Positions 8,426 to 13,997 of a stretch of 13,997 nucleotides of DNA are shown one piece after another. The DNA lies in NCBI GenBank assembly GCA_024763435.1, contig JANTFN010000023.1:1-13997 (forward strand), read 5' to 3'. The notes under the pieces were generated by a model, which saw only the letters and a program-made list of their open reading frames with translations, made no database searches and had not been told where the DNA came from. This DNA is from Thermodesulfobacteriota bacterium. Lineage in GTDB: Bacteria > Desulfobacterota > S145-22. Both the position numbers and the translations under genes were made by a program. How positions within the stretch are numbered: position 1 is the first letter of the stretch; every line of letters begins with the position of its first letter.

Positions 8426-8444
8426 AAAAGAGGCCAAACCTGTA

Positions 8445-9143
8445 TTAAACCAGCTTTTCTCCCTCTGCCAGGGCCATGAGCTGAGAAATATCTAAAAGCC
8501 GGATCTGACGCCCCGCTTCTTCAACAATACCGAGCTCTTTCATCCGTGTCAAAATACGGGACAGCGTCTCAGGAATGGTTCCCAGCAGACTGGCAAGCTG
8601 CCCCTTCGAAATCTCCAGCGAAAAGGTTTCCCCTTCCTGTTTTGAAAGATAGAGGAAATAGGACGCCAGACGCCCCGGTACTTCCTTAAGGGAAATATTT
8701 TCTACCTGAACGGTAAAACGCCGAAGCCGCTCCGACAGGATGGCCAGCATGGCAAGGGCAAGATTGGGATTGGCTCGGATAATTTCAAGAAAATCCTTTC
8801 TTGGAAACAGAAGAACCCGGCTTTTTTCTGCCGCCTCGGCATGGGCAGGAAAGGCCTTTCCGGAAAAAACAACCACCTCGCCAAAGGTCTCGTTTGGTTT
8901 GATAAACTGAAGGATTTGTTCTTTGCCCTCCATGGAAAGCTTGTATATCTTGATAAGCCCCGTAAGGAGCATATAGAATCCCGTGCTGTTTTCTCCTTCA
9001 TAGAAAATCATGTCCCCCTTCTCATACACCCTTTCCGCGGCAATCTTTCCAAGCTCACGTAACAGCTCCACGGGCATATCAGCGAAAAACCCTGCCGCCG
9101 GCGCAACAATATCCTTTTTTCTCTCAGCCGATCCGTGCTTCAT
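8445..9143 (-). CDS. Crp/Fnr-family transcriptional regulator
   Basis: The 232-residue protein has an N-terminal cyclic-nucleotide-binding-like beta-roll (about residues 20-115, with FYEGENSTGFYMLLTG and NETFGEVVVFSG), a long dimerisation helix (about 118-150) and a C-terminal winged helix-turn-helix. The recognition helix reads PETLSRILTRM. Glu192, Ser195 and Arg196 make the ExxSR pattern that in FNR-type proteins reads TTGAT half-sites. There is no cysteine anywhere in the protein, so it cannot carry an FNR-type iron-sulfur cluster, and the Arg-Ser pair needed for cAMP binding in CRP is not evident. Ligand and signal are unknown. The ATG at 9143 follows GGAG by eight bases. It converges on the K+ channel gene with a 19-base gap and no visible terminator, and is divergent from the thiamine operon. 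Confidence 0.92.
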   Translation of the reverse strand: MKHGSAERKKDIVAPAAGFFADMPVELLRELGKIAAERVYEKGDMIFYEGENSTGFYMLLTGLIKIYKLSMEGKEQILQFIKPNETFGEVVVFSGKAFPAHAEAAEKSRVLLFPRKDFLEIIRANPNLALAMLAILSERLRRFTVQVENISLKEVPGRLASYFLYLSKQEGETFSLEISKGQLASLLGTIPETLSRILTRMKELGIVEEAGRQIRLLDISQLMALAEGEKLV

Positions 9144-9178
9144 TTTTTCATCTCCGTTATTTTTTTGCCCTTTCCATG

Positions 9179-9207
9179 CTTAAAACATTGAAGCTTCTTC
9201 TTGTCAA
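9179..9207 (-). promoter_or_regulatory. Putative promoter of the Crp/Fnr regulator gene
   Basis: On the minus strand a perfect -35 TTGACA (9202-9207) lies 17 bases before TTTAAG (9179-9184), placing transcription start near 9172 and giving a short leader of about 30 bases. The spacer contains the palindrome GAAGCTTC (9190-9197). No FNR-type TTGAT-N4-ATCAA box overlaps it, so autoregulation through the classical site is not supported. Confidence 0.5.
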
Positions 9208-9233
9208 CACCCTCCAAAATTCCGTAAATACCC

Positions 9234-9248
9234 TGAAATATTTTTTCA
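9234..9248. repeat. Short inverted repeat between the divergent promoters, possible operator
   Basis: TGAAA-TATTT-TTTCA is a 15-base imperfect palindrome with five-base arms, lying between the -35 boxes of the regulator (9202-9207) and the thiamine operon (9260-9265), about 52 bases upstream of the latter's predicted start. It could bind a dimeric regulator. It is short and AT-rich, so chance is a serious alternative. Confidence 0.2.
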
Positions 9249-9259
9249 AAACGGTCACC

Positions 9260-9286
9260 TTGACATTCCAACATATTTCATATAAG
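9260..9286 (+). promoter_or_regulatory. Putative promoter of the thiamine operon
   Basis: A perfect -35 TTGACA at 9260-9265 is followed by TATAAG at 9281-9286 with a 15-base spacer, or the overlapping TAAGTG at 9283-9288 with 17 bases. Both place the transcript start at about 9293-9295, exactly where the riboswitch P1 stem begins. That agreement supports the call. Confidence 0.5.
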
Positions 9287-9292
9287 TGTAAA

Positions 9293-9383
9293 AACAATGC
9301 TGGGGGTGTTTTACTGAGAGTCACGGACACGTGGCAACCCCAAGAACCTGATCTGGGTAATGCCAGCGGAGGGAAGCGATGTT
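9293..9383 (+). promoter_or_regulatory. TPP riboswitch aptamer (THI box)
   Basis: The conserved THI-box elements appear in order: GGGGGTG (9302-9308), CTGAGA (9314-9319), CCCC (9338-9341), AACCTGATCTGGGTAAT (9345-9361) and GCCAGCGGAGGGAAG (9362-9376). The P1 stem is formed by AACAATGCT (9293-9301) with AGCGATGTT (9375-9383), with one mismatch. P2 is formed by the GGGG and CCCC runs. An optional side stem GTCACG/CGTGGC (9320-9325 with 9330-9335, loop GACA) follows CTGAGA. Binding of thiamine pyrophosphate should lower expression of the downstream genes. The match to the consensus is close throughout, so I am confident of the class. Confidence 0.96.
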
Positions 9384-9416
9384 AGATTTTATAAAATGGT
9401 TTCGTTTGCCGCTTTC
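9372..9416 (+). promoter_or_regulatory. Candidate antiterminator pairing of the riboswitch
   Basis: GGAAGCG (9372-9378), part of the aptamer 3' end, can form seven pairs (one G-U) with CGCTTTC (9410-9416), the 5' arm of the terminator. The AT palindrome ATTTTATAAAAT (9385-9396) sits in the loop. Without TPP this pairing would break the terminator. With TPP the aptamer holds the 3' strand and the terminator forms. This is inferred from complementarity only. Confidence 0.6.
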
Positions 9417-9436
9417 AAATCTGGAAAGCGGTTTTT
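9409..9436 (+). terminator. Rho-independent terminator, riboswitch expression platform
   Basis: CCGCTTTC (9409-9416) pairs perfectly with GAAAGCGG (9424-9431) across a seven-base loop, followed at once by TTTTT (9432-9436). It lies 26 bases after the aptamer and ends 22 bases before the first start codon, the standard position for a transcription-terminating OFF switch. Confidence 0.9.
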
Positions 9437-9458
9437 CCATGATTAAGAGAGGACGCTT

Positions 9459-10667
9459 ATGACCCTCTCAAAAACGTTTCGTAACCTGGGCCCCGCCTGG
9501 GTTATCAGCGCGGTCGCCTGTGGACCTGCCACCCTGGCCAGCGTCTCTCTGTCAGGGGGGAGCTTTGGCTATACTTTCCTGTGGGTGGTTATCCTGAGTG
9601 CTGTGTTTGGGACAACAGCGCAGTACCTTGCCGCTAAAACGGGCGTGATCTTCGAAAAGGGGATTATCTCCCTGGTTACGGAGCGGTTCGGAAAAACTAT
9701 GGGAGCCCTGTTGACCCTGGATGCCCTCGCCGCAACCTGGCTGGCCGCGGTTGTCCTGATGAAGGCGCTGACAGGTGTGACCTCGTACCTGACAAACATT
9801 ACCACCCCATGGTGGGGCGTTGCTTACGCGGTTATCTTTTCGCTTCTGCTGATACGCGGCGGCTACACGATTTTTGAAACGCTTTGTAAGTTACTTGTTA
9901 TCGGGGTTGTCATTTGCTTCGGGATAACCCTGTTCGTTGTCCCCATCCACTGGACGGGTGCAATCAAGGGACTTGTCCCGTCTCTCGCGGGAGGGAGCAG
10001 CGGCGCTATCATGATGGCAGGCATCATGGGTGGCGCGGTTCACATTACCATCATCGCCATGCATTCCTACACCGTTCAGGAACGAAACTGGAAGGCCCCC
10101 GATCTTCCCACGGTACGTTTTGATGTTATCTCTTCCATGCTTGTGGCCTTCGGAATCTACAGCATCGTCATTTTTCTGGTTTCCGCTGCCACCCTGCACG
10201 CCCACGGCATTCACGCAAAAGGCGCTCTTGGCGTGGCAAAGAGCCTGAAGCCGATTTTGGGCCCCTATGCGTCAGTCGCCTTTTTCGCGGGGCTATGGGG
10301 CGCCACGGTATCTACTATCATGCCAACCTTTCAGGCCGGGGCCTATTTTATTGGGGATTTTTTCGGGTTTCCCCTGAGGCCGTCAGACAACCGTTTTAAG
10401 GCGGCCATCCTCTCTGGAATCCTGCTGAGTCTTATCGGCCCTTTCCTCAAAGGCGCCTTTTTCCCACTTCTGATTATCATGCTCGCACTGGGGCTTTGCG
10501 GCACGCCGTTTATTCTTATCCTGCTGCTGATTCTCCTCAACACACGGCGTATCAGCCTTTCCGGGTTAAAAAACAGATGGCTGACATGGCTGGGGGCTAT
10601 TACCACGGGAATTTCCATGTTCCTCGCGGTGAGATTCCTCATTTCACTCATCGGAAAACTAAAATGA
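9459..10667 (+). CDS. NRAMP-fold transporter with non-canonical metal site, TPP-regulated
   Basis: The 402-residue, roughly 11-helix inner-membrane protein aligns by eye with MntH-type NRAMP transporters. Its N-terminus GPAWVISAVACGPATLAS and following GGSFGYTFLWVVI match the MntH helix 1 region position for position. However, the metal-ligand motif DPGN is CGPAT here (Gly22 and Thr25 replace Asp and Asn). In helix 6 the MPH motif is His195-Ile196-Thr197, while the following HS (202-203) is kept. All three classical transition-metal ligands are therefore changed, and Mn/Fe transport of the MntH type is doubtful. Mg2+ transport (known for some divergent SLC11 relatives) or transport of a thiamine-related compound are alternatives. 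It is the first gene after the TPP riboswitch. AGAGGA lies five bases before the ATG. Its stop overlaps the next start (ATGA). Confidence 0.82.
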   Translation: MTLSKTFRNLGPAWVISAVACGPATLASVSLSGGSFGYTFLWVVILSAVFGTTAQYLAAKTGVIFEKGIISLVTERFGKTMGALLTLDALAATWLAAVVLMKALTGVTSYLTNITTPWWGVAYAVIFSLLLIRGGYTIFETLCKLLVIGVVICFGITLFVVPIHWTGAIKGLVPSLAGGSSGAIMMAGIMGGAVHITIIAMHSYTVQERNWKAPDLPTVRFDVISSMLVAFGIYSIVIFLVSAATLHAHGIHAKGALGVAKSLKPILGPYASVAFFAGLWGATVSTIMPTFQAGAYFIGDFFGFPLRPSDNRFKAAILSGILLSLIGPFLKGAFFPLLIIMLALGLCGTPFILILLLILLNTRRISLSGLKNRWLTWLGAITTGISMFLAVRFLISLIGKLK

Positions 10668-11206
10668 AGACCTGTAAGCCCTTCTTCGGCCTTCGAACGC
10701 TCATTGTCGGGGATGTCAATACGGGAAAAACCTCTTATCTCCAGCTCCTGCTCCTCGAATGCCGCGGGCGGGGACCCATTGTCGTCCTTGATATGGCCCC
10801 TGAAAGGAACCAGGGGGTTGGCGGAAAAATGACTATCCCGTCTGATCCGGACATTCACTATTTTACCACAACTATCCGCCCCCCGAGATTGACCGCTGAA
10901 GATGATCATGAAGCTCAGCGCATCGCAGCGGATAACGCCGAAATGATAGAAAAAGATCTGTTCAAAAAAGCGGAAGCCGTCAACACCCAGGCCCTGATTA
11001 TCAACGATGTCTCTCTTTATCTCCAGATGGGAGAACTCGGCCGCCTGCTCGAACTTATGGAAAGATACCCTACCGTCGTGATAAACGGGTATATGGGAAA
11101 CACATTCAAAGACAGTGCCCTGACACGCAGGGAGAAAAAAAACATGGAAGGGTTAAGTACTGCCTGCGATCAGGTTATTCAATCGGAAGACAAGGAAAAA
11201 TTTTAA
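10664..11206 (+). CDS. Small P-loop NTPase of unknown function in the thiamine operon
   Basis: I do not recognise the family. The 180-residue soluble protein has a Walker A motif G16-DVNT-GKT23 right at its start, a second hydrophobic strand ending in acid (PIVVLDMAPE, Asp43), and a Walker B-like strand ALIINDVS (Asn114-Asp115). A strand TVVINGYMGN follows near residue 133. The core is that of a compact nucleotide-binding enzyme with no added domain. The open frame extends upstream to 10496, but the ATG at 10664 is chosen. It overlaps the transporter stop (ATGA), the Walker A strand then falls at the usual place near the N-terminus, and the upstream part would overlap the transporter by 170 bases. 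Tight coupling suggests joint work with the transporter, or handling of a phosphorylated product. Both are guesses. Confidence 0.85.
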   Translation: MKTCKPFFGLRTLIVGDVNTGKTSYLQLLLLECRGRGPIVVLDMAPERNQGVGGKMTIPSDPDIHYFTTTIRPPRLTAEDDHEAQRIAADNAEMIEKDLFKKAEAVNTQALIINDVSLYLQMGELGRLLELMERYPTVVINGYMGNTFKDSALTRREKKNMEGLSTACDQVIQSEDKEKF

Positions 11207-11270
11207 TCTCGCATTCAGGAGAAACAAAATCAACCTAAACTATTGGCTTGAATCAAACTAAGGAGAAATC

Positions 11271-12632
11271 ATGACACAACACACACGGCCTGTTGTCCTG
11301 ACCATCGCCGGCTCGGATTCCGGCGGCGGCGCGGGTATCCAGGCGGACCTTAAAACCATAACCGTCCATGGCTGTTTCGGGGCCAGCGCCATTACCGCCC
11401 TGACGGCACAGAACACCGTGGGAGTCCATGGAATTTTTCCTGTTCCCATCGATTTTATTCATCAGCAACTCGCGGCCGTTTTTAACGATTTTTCCGTTGT
11501 TGCCGCAAAGACAGGAATGCTCCATTCTGCCGGGGTTATTGAAGCCGTTTGTAAGACCCTCCAGCCGCATCCCGAGGTAAAACTGGTCGCAGATCCCGTT
11601 ATGATTGCGAAAAGCGGAGACACCCTCCTTGAAAAAGAGGCGATCGGAGCCCTGAAAAGGCGTCTTCTTCCGCTTGCCTCTGTCGTAACACCAAACATCC
11701 CCGAGGCGGAGGTCCTCTGGGACAATCCAATTCAGACACAATCAGACAAAGAAGCGGCCTGCCGTGCCATTCATGCCATGGGTGCCAAAACAGTCCTGAT
11801 CAAGGGCGGCCATGAAGCGGGGGAGACAAGCACCGACCTGTTTTATGACGGCGACGCGTTCCATACCTTCTCAACACCCCGCTATGAAACAAAAAACACC
11901 CATGGAACCGGCTGCACCTATTCCGCGGCGATTGCCTCTAATCTTGCCCGTGGTAACACCCCGCGTGACGCCGTGGCCCAGGCCAAGACCTTTATGGACA
12001 GCGCGATACGCTTTTCTCTGTCTCTCGGAAAAGGGCACGGCCCAACGGACCACTTCGCTGTTATTCAGCGGGAAATAGCACGGTACGCGGTTCTTCTGGA
12101 CCTTCAAAAAGCCGTAGACCTTTTTAGTGCCCATCGGGCAGGCGGGCTGATCCCCGAGGTCCAGACAAACATCGCTTACGGGCTCCCCCTTGCCACAAAC
12201 CATGATGAGGTTGCGGCCATTCCGGGACGCGTTGTGAATCTTAATGGGTACCCGCATGCCTCCGGATGCCCCGCCTTCGGCGCCTCCCGGCATATCGCCA
12301 ACATCGTTCTGACGGTCCTCCGCTTCTCACCCGTCCATCGAAGCGTCATGAACATCCGTTATGACCCCGATTTTCTGAATAACGCCGAAAAACTCGGTTT
12401 CAAAATATATTCCTTCAACCGCAGCAATGAACCCGAAGATATTAAAGAGCGGGAGGGCTCAACCCTTGAATGGGGCACGCATCAGGTCCTCGCCAGCCAC
12501 AACGACATTCCGGATATCATTTTCGACACGGGGGGTGTGGGCAAGGAACCCATGATCCGCGTTATCGGCAAAACACCGGCAGAGGTGGTCTCCAAGGCCC
12601 TGAAAACAGGGGGAATTCAGAAAAAAGGTTGA
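11271..12632 (+). CDS. thiDN: Bifunctional HMP/HMP-P kinase fused to thiamine-phosphate synthase domain (ThiD-ThiN)
   Basis: The N-terminal half (about residues 1-265) is a ribokinase-fold ThiD that phosphorylates hydroxymethylpyrimidine (HMP) and then HMP phosphate. It shows TIAGSDSGGGAGIQADLKT, GASAITALTAQNT, VADPVM, LIKGGH and the anion-hole motif GTGC at residues 212-215. The C-terminal part (about 270-450) is a ThiN domain, which joins HMP pyrophosphate to the thiazole phosphate and replaces ThiE. It includes EVQTNIAYGLPLA, RVVNLNGYP, FGASRHIANIVLTVLR and DIIFDTGGVGKEPMIR. Length 453 residues is typical of ThiDN fusions. ThiN can also be a DNA-binding repressor's effector domain, but no helix-turn-helix is present here, so an enzyme is favoured. 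AAGGAG lies five bases before the ATG. A 64-base gap separates it from the NTPase gene. Confidence 0.95.
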   Translation: MTQHTRPVVLTIAGSDSGGGAGIQADLKTITVHGCFGASAITALTAQNTVGVHGIFPVPIDFIHQQLAAVFNDFSVVAAKTGMLHSAGVIEAVCKTLQPHPEVKLVADPVMIAKSGDTLLEKEAIGALKRRLLPLASVVTPNIPEAEVLWDNPIQTQSDKEAACRAIHAMGAKTVLIKGGHEAGETSTDLFYDGDAFHTFSTPRYETKNTHGTGCTYSAAIASNLARGNTPRDAVAQAKTFMDSAIRFSLSLGKGHGPTDHFAVIQREIARYAVLLDLQKAVDLFSAHRAGGLIPEVQTNIAYGLPLATNHDEVAAIPGRVVNLNGYPHASGCPAFGASRHIANIVLTVLRFSPVHRSVMNIRYDPDFLNNAEKLGFKIYSFNRSNEPEDIKEREGSTLEWGTHQVLASHNDIPDIIFDTGGVGKEPMIRVIGKTPAEVVSKALKTGGIQKKG

Positions 12633-12689
12633 AGGAAAAGCCTTGACGTGCAAAGATGTCACCTATTGAACAAGGGAGGACTTTAAACT

Positions 12690-13961
12690 ATGGACGCGTT
12701 ATCGCCTGTTCCCGTTAATGAAAAAACGTGGCGGGGGATTGATTTTTTTATCCTCTGGGCCGGCGCGGGCATTTCGCTGGCGGAAATATGGGCCGGGGGG
12801 ATTCTCAGACCCATGGGATTTGCCATGGGAATCGCCGTTATTCTGATAGGTCATCTCATCGGGAACACCATTCTGGCAACCGGCGGGATACTGGGATCGG
12901 AAAGCGGGTTTCCAACAATGGTATCGCTTCGGCCTTCCTTCGGTATTCGGGGATCCTACCTCGCTTCTATCCTCAACATCATCCAGCTTATCGGCTGGAC
13001 TGCCGTAATGATATGGATCGGAGGAAATGCTGCGAATACCCTTTTGAAAGGCTCGCTTGGTTCTCATCCCCGGGTATGGATGGTAGGTATTGGCCTTGTC
13101 ACCCTTTGCTGGTCTTTTGTGGGCGAAACCTTCTGGAAATGGCTTCAGCGTCTCTCCATTACAGGCCTTCTTTTCCTGTCCCTGGCAATGACCGTCCTTG
13201 TTTTTCATGCCTACGGATGGCACCAGATCCTTTCTTTCCATCCTGAAACAGGAAGTAGTATGCCTTTTTTTCTCGGCATTGACCTGGTTATTGCCATGCC
13301 CATCTCCTGGTTACCCCTGGTGGCAGACTATTCACGATTCAGTCGCTCAAACAAACCGGCCTTCTGGGGAACATGGTGGGGTTATTTCATCCTGAGCAGC
13401 TGGATGTATCTGGTCGGCCTTGCCGCGGCAATTGCAACAAAAAGTGACACGCCGGATTCTATGGTTATTCAACTCATGGCATCTTCCGGCTGGATGTTGC
13501 CCGCACTCCTGATCGTCCTTTTTTCAACATTTACCACGACTTTTCTGGATATTTATTCCACAGCTGTTTCTGCCCAAAATCTACTACCACGGCTTGGAGA
13601 AAAGCGTGGCATCCTGATCACAGGTGTCCTGGGTATTTTCGTTGCCCTTGTTTTTGACGCCGGTCAATATGAAAATTTTCTGCTTTTAATCGGCTCGCTG
13701 TTCTGTCCCTTGTTCGGGGTTGTTCTTGTAGATTTTTTCTATCACCGGCGCAGATATTTCGCTGCAGAAGATATTGATAAAAAACAGGGGCGCTACTGGT
13801 ATCAGGGCGGCATTCATATCCCCGCAATAATCGCCTGGGGACTTGGTGTGTTTCTCTATCAGGTCAGTTACAGGTATGGCTGGTCTGCAGGCGCAACACT
13901 GCCCTCCATGCTTGTTTCCGGCGGTATCTATCTCCTTTTGAGGCCTTCCCGGGGAAAGTGA
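12690..13961 (+). CDS. cytX: CytX-type hydroxymethylpyrimidine transporter (NCS1 family)
   Basis: This 423-residue inner-membrane protein has about twelve helices and belongs to the nucleobase:cation symporter-1 family. Family-typical segments are GAGISLAEIWAGGILRPMGF (about 25-44), GGILGSESGFPTMVSLRPSFG, NIIQLIGWTAVMIW and the middle ISWLPLVADYSRFSR. Members of the CytX branch are linked to TPP riboswitches and predicted to import HMP, the pyrimidine half of thiamine, which fits the ThiD next to it. It could in principle take cytosine or another base, and the operon context makes HMP the better call. AGGGAGGA lies nine bases before the ATG. No terminator follows within the window, so the operon probably continues. 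Confidence 0.9.
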   Translation: MDALSPVPVNEKTWRGIDFFILWAGAGISLAEIWAGGILRPMGFAMGIAVILIGHLIGNTILATGGILGSESGFPTMVSLRPSFGIRGSYLASILNIIQLIGWTAVMIWIGGNAANTLLKGSLGSHPRVWMVGIGLVTLCWSFVGETFWKWLQRLSITGLLFLSLAMTVLVFHAYGWHQILSFHPETGSSMPFFLGIDLVIAMPISWLPLVADYSRFSRSNKPAFWGTWWGYFILSSWMYLVGLAAAIATKSDTPDSMVIQLMASSGWMLPALLIVLFSTFTTTFLDIYSTAVSAQNLLPRLGEKRGILITGVLGIFVALVFDAGQYENFLLLIGSLFCPLFGVVLVDFFYHRRRYFAAEDIDKKQGRYWYQGGIHIPAIIAWGLGVFLYQVSYRYGWSAGATLPSMLVSGGIYLLLRPSRGK

Positions 13962-13986
13962 CAAAGGCCTTTAAAGGGCATTTGCT

Positions 13987-13997
13987 ATGGCAAAAAA
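13987..13997 (+). CDS. Possible start of a further gene of the thiamine operon, cut by window edge
   Basis: An ATG at 13987 with AAAGGG about seven bases upstream opens a frame beginning Met-Ala-Lys. Only eleven bases are visible, so the product cannot be named. It begins 26 bases after the CytX stop, spacing that fits continued transcription of the same operon. The palindrome AAAGGCCTTT (13963-13972) between them has no T-run and is not a terminator. Confidence 0.45.

Noticed and set aside
8426..8444. Bidirectional terminator between the converging channel and regulator genes
   Set aside because: The 19-base gap and its flanks hold no inverted repeat with a T-run. Termination must lie inside the genes or depend on Rho.
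9176..9385. 69-codon open frame on the plus strand upstream of the thiamine operon
   Set aside because: It crosses the predicted promoter and the whole TPP aptamer, which explains the conservation there. It has no good Shine-Dalgarno site and no plausible protein.
10496..10663. Longer start for the P-loop NTPase, adding 56 residues
   Set aside because: It would overlap the transporter gene by about 170 bases in another frame. The ATG at 10664 overlaps the stop by only four bases and puts the Walker A strand where P-loop proteins normally have it.

Overview
The window reads as chromosomal DNA of a Gram-negative bacterium. It carries a complete tripartite RND efflux operon with an outer-membrane factor, and it shows ordinary sigma70-like promoters, good Shine-Dalgarno sites and mid-range GC. 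The thiamine gene set (a ThiD-ThiN fusion plus CytX under a TPP riboswitch) and the style of the Crp/Fnr regulator would fit an anaerobic deltaproteobacterium-like lineage (Desulfobacterota or relatives). That placement is a guess from gene content, not something the sequence proves. I see no mobile elements, CRISPR arrays, tRNA or rRNA.

Layout. Positions 1-455 (minus) hold the 5' part of a small secreted protein gene cut by the window edge. Positions 585-1484 (minus) encode an AEC-family permease. A 247-base divergent region with a near-consensus promoter (1665-1693) then drives a rightward operon: outer-membrane efflux lipoprotein (1732-3231), periplasmic adaptor (3228-4517), RND pump (4529-7678) and a two-pore-helix-type potassium channel (7682-8425). 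The four genes are tightly packed, so they are probably co-transcribed. A Crp/Fnr-family regulator (8445-9143, minus) converges on the end of that operon.

The regulator is divergent from a second rightward operon that begins with a TPP (THI-box) riboswitch (9293-9383) and an intrinsic terminator (9409-9436). The genes are a divergent NRAMP-fold transporter lacking the usual metal-binding residues (9459-10667), a 180-residue P-loop NTPase of unknown role (10664-11206), a ThiD-ThiN fusion for HMP kinase, HMP-P kinase and thiamine-phosphate synthesis (11271-12632), and a CytX-type HMP transporter (12690-13961). The start codon of another gene may lie at 13987.

How they work together. The first operon exports small molecules across the whole envelope by proton antiport, with a K+ channel attached for an unknown reason. 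The second imports pyrimidine precursor and converts it to thiamine phosphate, and is shut off when TPP is plentiful. The most novel element is the NRAMP-like transporter plus P-loop protein pair. They are translationally coupled at the head of a TPP-controlled operon, where a metal, precursor or vitamin transport role is possible but unproven.
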